From: Bradyrhizobium erythrophlei
Lineage (GTDB): Bacteria > Pseudomonadota > Alphaproteobacteria > Rhizobiales > Xanthobacteraceae
Reading direction: 5' to 3'
Length of the DNA stretch: 64,000 nt
NCBI GenBank assembly: GCA_900129675.1
Contig: FSRD01000003.1
Span: 992,001-1,056,000 of the forward strand
In this document: positions 59,260 through 64,000 of the stretch, in pieces
How the letters are laid out: every line of letters starts with the position of its first letter
Numbering within the stretch: the stretch's first letter is position 1
The notes under the pieces: model-generated
What the model saw: only the letters and a program-made list of their open reading frames with translations
Database searches by the model: none
Told to the model about the DNA's origin: nothing
Program-made: the position numbers and the translations under genes

Positions 59260-60351
59260 GTGAGCAACGTGCAATTCATCCACCTGTCAGGTTACGGCCA
59301 AAAGCCCGGTCGCGGCCAACCGCCTTATGCGACGATCAATGGCGTCATCGCTGAGGCTGTTCGAGCGCCTCGCAACGCCCCGCATGTGGCGTTTCCCGAT
59401 GAGCCTGCCCAAATCTTTGGAATCGACCCTCTTGAGGTGGCTCACCAGGCTACCGAATTGTTGCGCCTGGCGAAAGACAGCCGGGGACGCCGGCTCAGAA
59501 GCAGCTGTGTTTCACTCATCGCGGGCGTTGCCACCTATCCGATACCCAAGTCCGAAATAGGAGGGTTCGTTTCGGATCGAGATTTCTACCATCTGTGGGA
59601 GCAACAGACGCTTGAGTTTCTTCAGCAGGAGCACGGCGACGCGTTGAAATGCGTTCTTCGTCATGAGGACGAGACCCACTTGCATCTGCATTTCTACATC
59701 CTCCCCGTGCTCACGATGGATGGGCGGCTTGATTTCCTTCACGCGCATCCGGGGCGTTATGCGCGCGCTGACGCCGTCGAACGGGAGGTATGTCCGGCCG
59801 CACGCGATGCAGCCTACACAAATGCCACGGTGGCCTATCAAGACAGGTACCATCGGGATGTGAGCCGATGGTTCGGTCACGAACGGGTCGGCCCGCGCCG
59901 AAAGAGGGTCGATCGTGCTCGGCATAAGGCCAATCGAGCTGCGGTGGAACATGTCGAGCGCATGCGGGCTGAGTTTGAAATGAACTATCGCGTGCAAGTT
60001 TCAGAAAGCGAGGCAAATGAGCGCTCGCGTCGCGTAAGCGATGTGCATTTTATCGCGGTGGCTGCCGAGCGTGAGCAGGGACTCAGGGCCGAAATCGACC
60101 GTTTGCGGGCAGATAAGGAGCGCCTTGAGGCGGAGGTTCGACACCTTCGTCTGGCCGGTCAGAAGCACGAAGTTGAGGAGGTCCATATTGCACCTGACGT
60201 CGATCCGTTGATGCGACAGAATCTGATGGAAAGCCTCGCATGGCTGGCCAAACTGGAGCCGCAGCCGGTGGAAGAGGCCGCGAGCAACACTTGCAACGAG
60301 GGGCCCGATGATGAAGTCGAACGCGGCACGGCTCCCGGCTTCCCTCCATAG
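59260..60351 (+). CDS. MobV-type (Pre/Mob) relaxase-like protein
   Basis: A 363-residue protein. The metal/catalytic motif of the Pre/Mob family is visible as RHEDETHLHLHFYI at about residues 133-146. A coiled coil follows in the C-terminal part (EREQGLRAEIDRLRADKERL). GTG 59260 has GGAGG seven bases upstream. Relaxases of this class nick plasmid or mobilisable-element DNA at oriT. No other mobilisation or replication gene is in view, so this is likely a mobilisable remnant within the chromosome. Confidence 0.75.
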   Translation: MSNVQFIHLSGYGQKPGRGQPPYATINGVIAEAVRAPRNAPHVAFPDEPAQIFGIDPLEVAHQATELLRLAKDSRGRRLRSSCVSLIAGVATYPIPKSEIGGFVSDRDFYHLWEQQTLEFLQQEHGDALKCVLRHEDETHLHLHFYILPVLTMDGRLDFLHAHPGRYARADAVEREVCPAARDAAYTNATVAYQDRYHRDVSRWFGHERVGPRRKRVDRARHKANRAAVEHVERMRAEFEMNYRVQVSESEANERSRRVSDVHFIAVAAEREQGLRAEIDRLRADKERLEAEVRHLRLAGQKHEVEEVHIAPDVDPLMRQNLMESLAWLAKLEPQPVEEAASNTCNEGPDDEVERGTAPGFPP

Positions 60352-60648
60352 CTCATGGGTGGAGCGCAATTGTGATTGTGCAAGGTGCCTCTGCGCGCGG
60401 CGGGAGAATTGTCGGCCAATGAAGCTAACCAGTAGCCAATATCTGTCTAGGATTCTGGAGGACGGGTGACGCCTGCACGGCAAGTATGACATGGGGCGCT
60501 TTAGCTGTCGCTCTCCGATAGACTTCCATGATCTCGGGCCGTCCCGCTGCCCACCGCAAAAGTCTCACTATTGCCTCTCAAACAACTCCAGCTCATTCTT
60601 TTAGGATCAGTGCCACGGGATTAGCCCGAACTGACGAGAGGAGTGAAG

Positions 60649-60942
60649 ATGTCCTACACCTATCAGGAATCGCTTGACCAAGCCGAGCGGGACCTGCAGG
60701 CGGCGCGAGAGGCGCTGCCGCGGGATTGCGCTCAGGCCATTGCGAGCGCTGGCTGGGCCGAGTTTTTGCGCGACAAGCACGATGTTCTCGCGCTGGTCGC
60801 ACATGTCAGCCAGCTGTTCAGAAGCAGCACTTTCCTGAACGAACTGTATGCGGCTGGCGACAAGGCGAGGCAGCAACAGCCGCGCGTGGGGCGGCCCTCG
60901 AAGCAGGCCAAGGAGGCTGATCAAAGGGCTCAATCTAGCTAA
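60649..60942 (+). CDS. Small helical protein of unknown function
   Basis: 97 residues from ATG 60649 with GAGGAG six bases upstream. It is largely helical (YQESLDQAERDLQAAREALP, VLALVAHVSQLF) and ends in a basic, polar tail (RVGRPSKQAKEADQRAQ). It could be an accessory protein of the mobile element. No family recognised. Confidence 0.55.
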   Translation: MSYTYQESLDQAERDLQAAREALPRDCAQAIASAGWAEFLRDKHDVLALVAHVSQLFRSSTFLNELYAAGDKARQQQPRVGRPSKQAKEADQRAQSS

Positions 60943-61430
60943 TCGTCAGTAGGATAGCCCGCGTCCAGCCTTCAGGCCGACAGCACAAAGATGGGAAGCA
61001 ATCGATCGCGATTGAATACACGATATTGGACACGCCCCAATTTCTCACAAAAGCTGTCAAAAACGCTCGGAACGGTAGCAACAAACCAAACCAAGAGTGC
61101 GCGCTCGGCGTCTCTGCGCGTTGAACTCGTCCATCGAGCTAGTAAGCTCGGATCGCCCGCGCCAGGACGTTGCGAGGCATCAGAAATTTCGAGAATGTTT
61201 CCAGAAGACGCGCCGCCTGTCATTGTCGGAAACTCAATCCGGCTAGTCGGCTTCGCTCAGGGTCGGACCGTCGACCTTCGGAACGGTGCCGCTCCGGCTA
61301 CTTGGCACCGGCTTTGGTTATCTCAACTTTCTTGGACGGTCGTGCCGAGGGCCATTCGGCGGTGACCAAAACGGCATGGCGTCGTTTCATGGTAGTTCGA
61401 ACAATGACACCATCTTCCCGCACTACCGAC
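60943..61430. other. Region without a convincing gene
   Basis: 488 bp. Competing frames on the two strands (60991-61365 plus; 60972-61223 minus) have no ribosome site or known domain, so neither is called. Confidence 0.35.
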
Positions 61431-61694
61431 CTATAGTCCGGGGTGCGCTGCGTGTGGACGATGGGCTTGGATCACCTCATTGGCGCCCTGATCGTGTTCG
61501 ACATGAACCCGGCCGACCTCGTCGACTTCGCCCACGATCACGCGGAGACGCGGCTCGCGACCAAGCAGACTCACTTCGCCATTGGCCGGGAGGTGGCGCG
61601 TTCGCGCATCGAAGGCTCGCTTGCGCAATTCGGACTCGGACGGAAGGGCGTTTTTGTTCAACGTCCCGCCGTAGACTAATTTTTCAATTTTCAT
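61431..61694 (-). CDS. Small protein of unknown function
   Basis: 87 residues from ATG 61694, with GAGGAGAG seven bases upstream, a strong ribosome site. It starts MKIEKLVYGGTLNKNALP. A plus-strand frame covering the same bases (61443-61679) has a coding-like base pattern but no ribosome site, so strand assignment is not certain. It lies 16 bp after the 36-codon frame at 61711-61821. Confidence 0.42.
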   Translation of the reverse strand: MKIEKLVYGGTLNKNALPSESELRKRAFDARTRHLPANGEVSLLGREPRLRVIVGEVDEVGRVHVEHDQGANEVIQAHRPHAAHPGL

Positions 61695-61710
61695 TGAGAG
61701 ACTCTCCTCA

Positions 61711-61821
61711 TCAGGTCGTGGTCGACCAGCTGGCTTGCGCCAGTTCTGCCATGCGGCCGGGGTTGATCACTTCCCAGATTTGACCGTTGTTGCCGATCAC
61801 AAGGAACGCGCGTCTGCGCAT
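61711..61821 (-). CDS. Small open frame upstream of the 61431-61694 gene
   Basis: 36 codons from ATG 61821: MRRRAFLVIGNNGQIWEVIN and on to TGA at 61711. The sequence is protein-like and it sits directly upstream of the gene at 61694 on the same strand, as in a two-gene unit. No ribosome site is clear. Confidence 0.35.
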   Translation of the reverse strand: MRRRAFLVIGNNGQIWEVINPGRMAELAQASWSTTT

Positions 61822-62079
61822 TTTCTGTCACAACGGCGCGGACGTAACAGTCCCGCCGCCTAAGAAGCGAAAAAAAGGGCCGCTCAAATCCAAAAGTGCC
61901 AAGAAGGCCGCCGCGAAAAAGGTCACCTAGTTTTTTTTGGTCCGGGTAGCCGTCAAGGCTCGCGCGCGGCCGCCTTCCGGCGGCGAATGCCCACGCGACT
62001 TTCCAACGTTTCACGCTTCCGAACAGCAGCGGACACGCTCCAGCGCGGCATCCCGCAATCGACGCGGCAGTCAGTGGGG

Positions 62080-62300
62080 CCAGCGGGGGCTGGGGCGCCT
62101 CGGCCGGATTTGGCGCATTTGCGGCAGCGCAGCCGGCCGGCCAGGTCGTGCACGAAAGTGGTCGGCGGGTGTTTCAAAGCCGCAAGAGCGACGTCGCTCT
62201 GCACCGCGCGCAGCGGATCTCCAGCCAAGCAAGCCGCCGTTGACGGCCTGGTCGATCGTCGGCGACGGGTCGATCGGCTCTGCTCGAGGATGAATGATAC
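62080..62300 (-). pseudogene. Small zinc-ribbon protein, frameshifted
   Basis: Two parts of one family are visible in different frames: PSPTIDQAVNGG then, after a shift, WLEIRCARC, and after a second shift SDVALAALKHPPTTFVHDLA and RLRCRKCAKSG. The two CxxC pairs (RCARC and RCRKC) would form a zinc ribbon. Proteins of this kind are common and uncharacterised in Rhizobiales. Two indels disable this copy. Confidence 0.6.
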
Positions 62301-62364
62301 CTGTCCCTGTCGGAAACCTAATCCGGCTGGCAAGTGAGGCCGAATCCCGCAATGTTTCTGGCTT

Positions 62365-62544
62365 ATGAGAGAAGCTTGCAGCCTGGTCTGGTCGGTGCTG
62401 GTCCTATTGTTCCGGTCGCGGGCATCGTTCGGAGCTGAGATCCTGGTCCTTCGTCATCAGCTTAACATCCAGCGACGGCACCTGCCAAAGAGACTGACTT
62501 TGAGTGCCATGGATCGCCTGATGGCGCCGTCGCGGAGTTGGTAG
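62365..62544 (+). pseudogene. Transposase N-terminal remnant (integrase-type)
   Basis: A 59-codon frame starting MREACSLVWSVLVLLFRSRA with FGAEILVLRHQLNIQRRH, the typical N-terminus of integrase-core transposases common in rhizobia. It is cut off at the left end of the IS256-type element, whose first bases supply its stop. The catalytic domain is absent. Confidence 0.65.
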
Positions 62545-63937
62545 GAATTAGGGTTGGCGTAGTCTCCGGGGTGATGAACCTCGAATCATCCGGCGTTGAA
62601 GCGCCGGACTGGAGACCACGCCATGAACAAGTCTATCACGACGCCTGAATCCTTGCAGCCTGCGACCGAGCTGGCTGTTGATCTTTTCGACAACTGGTTT
62701 GACCCGATCGAGACCGAGGTGCGGGCTCGATCGCGGCAGTTCATCGAAGAACTGATCCGGAGCGAACTCGATGCTGCGCTGTCACGGCCGCGTTACGGAC
62801 GCAGCCAGATGGCCGGCAATGAAGCAAAAGCTGGCGTCACGGGCCATCGCCACGGCAGCCGGAAGCGGTCGCTGACGGGCACGTTCGGGCCGATCGAGAT
62901 CGCGGTGCCGCGGGCCCGGCTGACCACGTCCGAGGGCGGGACTGCGGAATGGAAGAGCCAAGCACTGCGGGCGTATCAGCGGCGCACGCTTGCCGCCGAC
63001 GCGCTGATCGCGGGCAGCTATCTGGCCGGCACCAATACGCGGCGGGTGCGTCGCGCGCTGGCGGCCCTGTTCGGCGGGACGGTCGGCAAGGACACGGTGA
63101 GCCGGACCTGGCGCAAGGTGAAGAGCGACTGGGACGCCTGGAACAGCCGTTCGCTGGCCGACGAGCCGATCGTACGACTGATCCTCGACGGCACCGTCGT
63201 GCGCGTCCGGCTCGACCGCAAGGCGACCTCGATCTCGCTGCTCGTGGTGCTTGGCGTGCGCGCCGATGGCCAGAAAGTGCTGATCGCGATCAGGAGCATG
63301 GGCGGCGAGAGCGCCGAAGCCTGGCGCACGGTGCTCGGCGATCTCATCAAGCGCGGGCTCAGGCGTCCCGAGTTTCTCATCGTCGATGGCGCGCCGGGGC
63401 TCGACAAGGCCATTGCCGCGGTCTGGGACGGAGTGCTGGTGCAGCGCTGCACCGTCCACAAGCACAGAAACCTGCTCGCCCATGCCCCAGAGCGCCTGCA
63501 TGAGGAGATCACCGCCGACTACAACGACATGATCTATGCGACGACCCCCGAGGAGATCGCAACTCGCCGCAAGGCCTTCATCCGCAAATGGCGGTTGAAG
63601 CATCGCGCCGTTGCCGACAGCCTGGAGGAAGCGGGAGATCGTTTGTTCACCTTCGCGCGCCTGCCGCCGAGCCAATGGCGCAGCCTCCGCACGACCAATG
63701 CGATCGAGCGCCTGCACGAAGAATTCAAGCGGCGGATCAAAACCCAAACCGTGCTGCCGTCAGCAGACACCGCCGCGATGATGTTCTGGGCGCTGCTCGC
63801 CTCGGGACAGATCAGTATGCGAAAGGTCGATGGCTGGCAGACCCTCGCCACAAAACCCAGCGATCAACCGATTGACCTCGCCGCCTGAACCGATACTTTC
63901 ATGTTACCCGGAGAATGCGCCTCAGCGAATCCCAACC
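62540..63937 (+). mobile_element. IS256-family insertion sequence, apparently complete
   Basis: About 1.4 kb around an intact transposase. Imperfect terminal inverted repeats can be aligned: left GGCGTAGTCTCCGGGGTGAT (within 62544-62580) and, on the other strand of the right end, GGCGCATTCTCCGGGTAACA (to about 63933). Outer bases TGGT-x-GG-x-ATT also match. I could not fix a clean target duplication, so the ends are approximate. Confidence 0.75.
62623..63888 (+). CDS. IS256-family transposase
   Basis: A 421-residue DDE transposase of the mutator type. The catalytic acids are in LILDGTVVRVRL (first Asp), LIVDGAPGLDKAI (second Asp) and NAIERLHEEFKRR (Glu). The zinc-like CTVHKHRN motif between them is typical of the family. 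ATG 62623 is used rather than the in-frame TTG 62596. The gene has no interruption, so the element may still move. Confidence 0.93.
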   Translation: MNKSITTPESLQPATELAVDLFDNWFDPIETEVRARSRQFIEELIRSELDAALSRPRYGRSQMAGNEAKAGVTGHRHGSRKRSLTGTFGPIEIAVPRARLTTSEGGTAEWKSQALRAYQRRTLAADALIAGSYLAGTNTRRVRRALAALFGGTVGKDTVSRTWRKVKSDWDAWNSRSLADEPIVRLILDGTVVRVRLDRKATSISLLVVLGVRADGQKVLIAIRSMGGESAEAWRTVLGDLIKRGLRRPEFLIVDGAPGLDKAIAAVWDGVLVQRCTVHKHRNLLAHAPERLHEEITADYNDMIYATTPEEIATRRKAFIRKWRLKHRAVADSLEEAGDRLFTFARLPPSQWRSLRTTNAIERLHEEFKRRIKTQTVLPSADTAAMMFWALLASGQISMRKVDGWQTLATKPSDQPIDLAA

Positions 63938-64000
63938 ACATTCCGGACGGCACCCGCCTGATCTTGTTGGGCTGTCTCGTTTGGCGCCAAGTACCCTCAA

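Noticed and set aside
61780..61930. Lysine-rich plus-strand tail (PPKKRKKGPLKSKSAKKAAA) ending at TAG 61928
   Set aside because: Looks like the end of a histone-like or DNA-binding protein, but no start or body is present in frame; too little to call.

Overview
The window is high-GC chromosomal DNA from an alphaproteobacterium of the Bradyrhizobium/Rhodopseudomonas type (Nitrobacteraceae). The call rests on the gene content: a red-type (form IC) RuBisCO operon with divergent cbbR, the acpXL/lpxXL very-long-chain lipid A cluster, tandem kup genes, the GCGTTTTC...GAAAACGC palindromic repeats common in Rhizobiales, and FixK/FnrL-type TTGAT-N4-ATCAA boxes.

Bases 1-6.6 kb hold the end of an ABC exporter, psd-pssA (phosphatidylethanolamine synthesis), an RraA-fold/SDR pair, hemE and a convergent, divergent-looking hemC. 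Bases 6.6-15.8 kb are the Calvin cycle locus: cbbR facing cbbF-P-T-A-L-S-X. Next come a PomA/MotB-like stator pair (16.0-17.6 kb), two tandem Kup potassium transporters (17.8-21.8 kb), a rhodanese-aminotransferase-polyamine-binding-protein operon (21.9-24.6 kb), a DUF433/DUF5615 toxin-antitoxin pair with a frameshifted toxin (24.7-25.3 kb), and the lipid A very-long-chain acyl cluster lpxXL-fabF1XL-fabF2XL-fabZXL-acpXL on the minus strand (25.3-29.6 kb).

Bases 29.8-36.9 kb carry a small membrane protein, a KirBac-type channel, a ParB-like protein, an AhpD-like protein, a HerA-like ATPase, a PAS-GGDEF-EAL protein and a PilZ protein. Bases 37.2-42.6 kb are a sugar-acid locus: idonate dehydrogenase, SDR, enolase-superfamily enzyme, divergent GntR regulator and MFS carrier. 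A decayed amino-acid binding-protein gene separates it from the next block.

Bases 43.4-49.7 kb form the most interesting metabolic unit: a TetR regulator with a palindromic operator, then a tightly packed operon with two LigI-like hydrolases (one with a twin-arginine signal), a GalB-like oxalomesaconate hydratase, a LigK-like aldolase, a dihydroxyphthalate-decarboxylase-like protein and an XylE-family extradiol dioxygenase. Together they look like a protocatechuate/gallate-type 4,5-cleavage pathway that uses a VOC-fold dioxygenase where LigAB would be expected.

From about 53 kb to the end the DNA changes character: short genes, low coding density, broken genes, and at least five FixK/FnrL-type boxes in 3.5 kb, each near a small stress or exported protein. 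It continues into a mobile-element zone with a serine-recombinase remnant, a MobV-type relaxase with a strong hairpin just upstream, a tRNA-like fragment, a truncated transposase and an intact IS256-family element. This end looks like a decaying genomic island.
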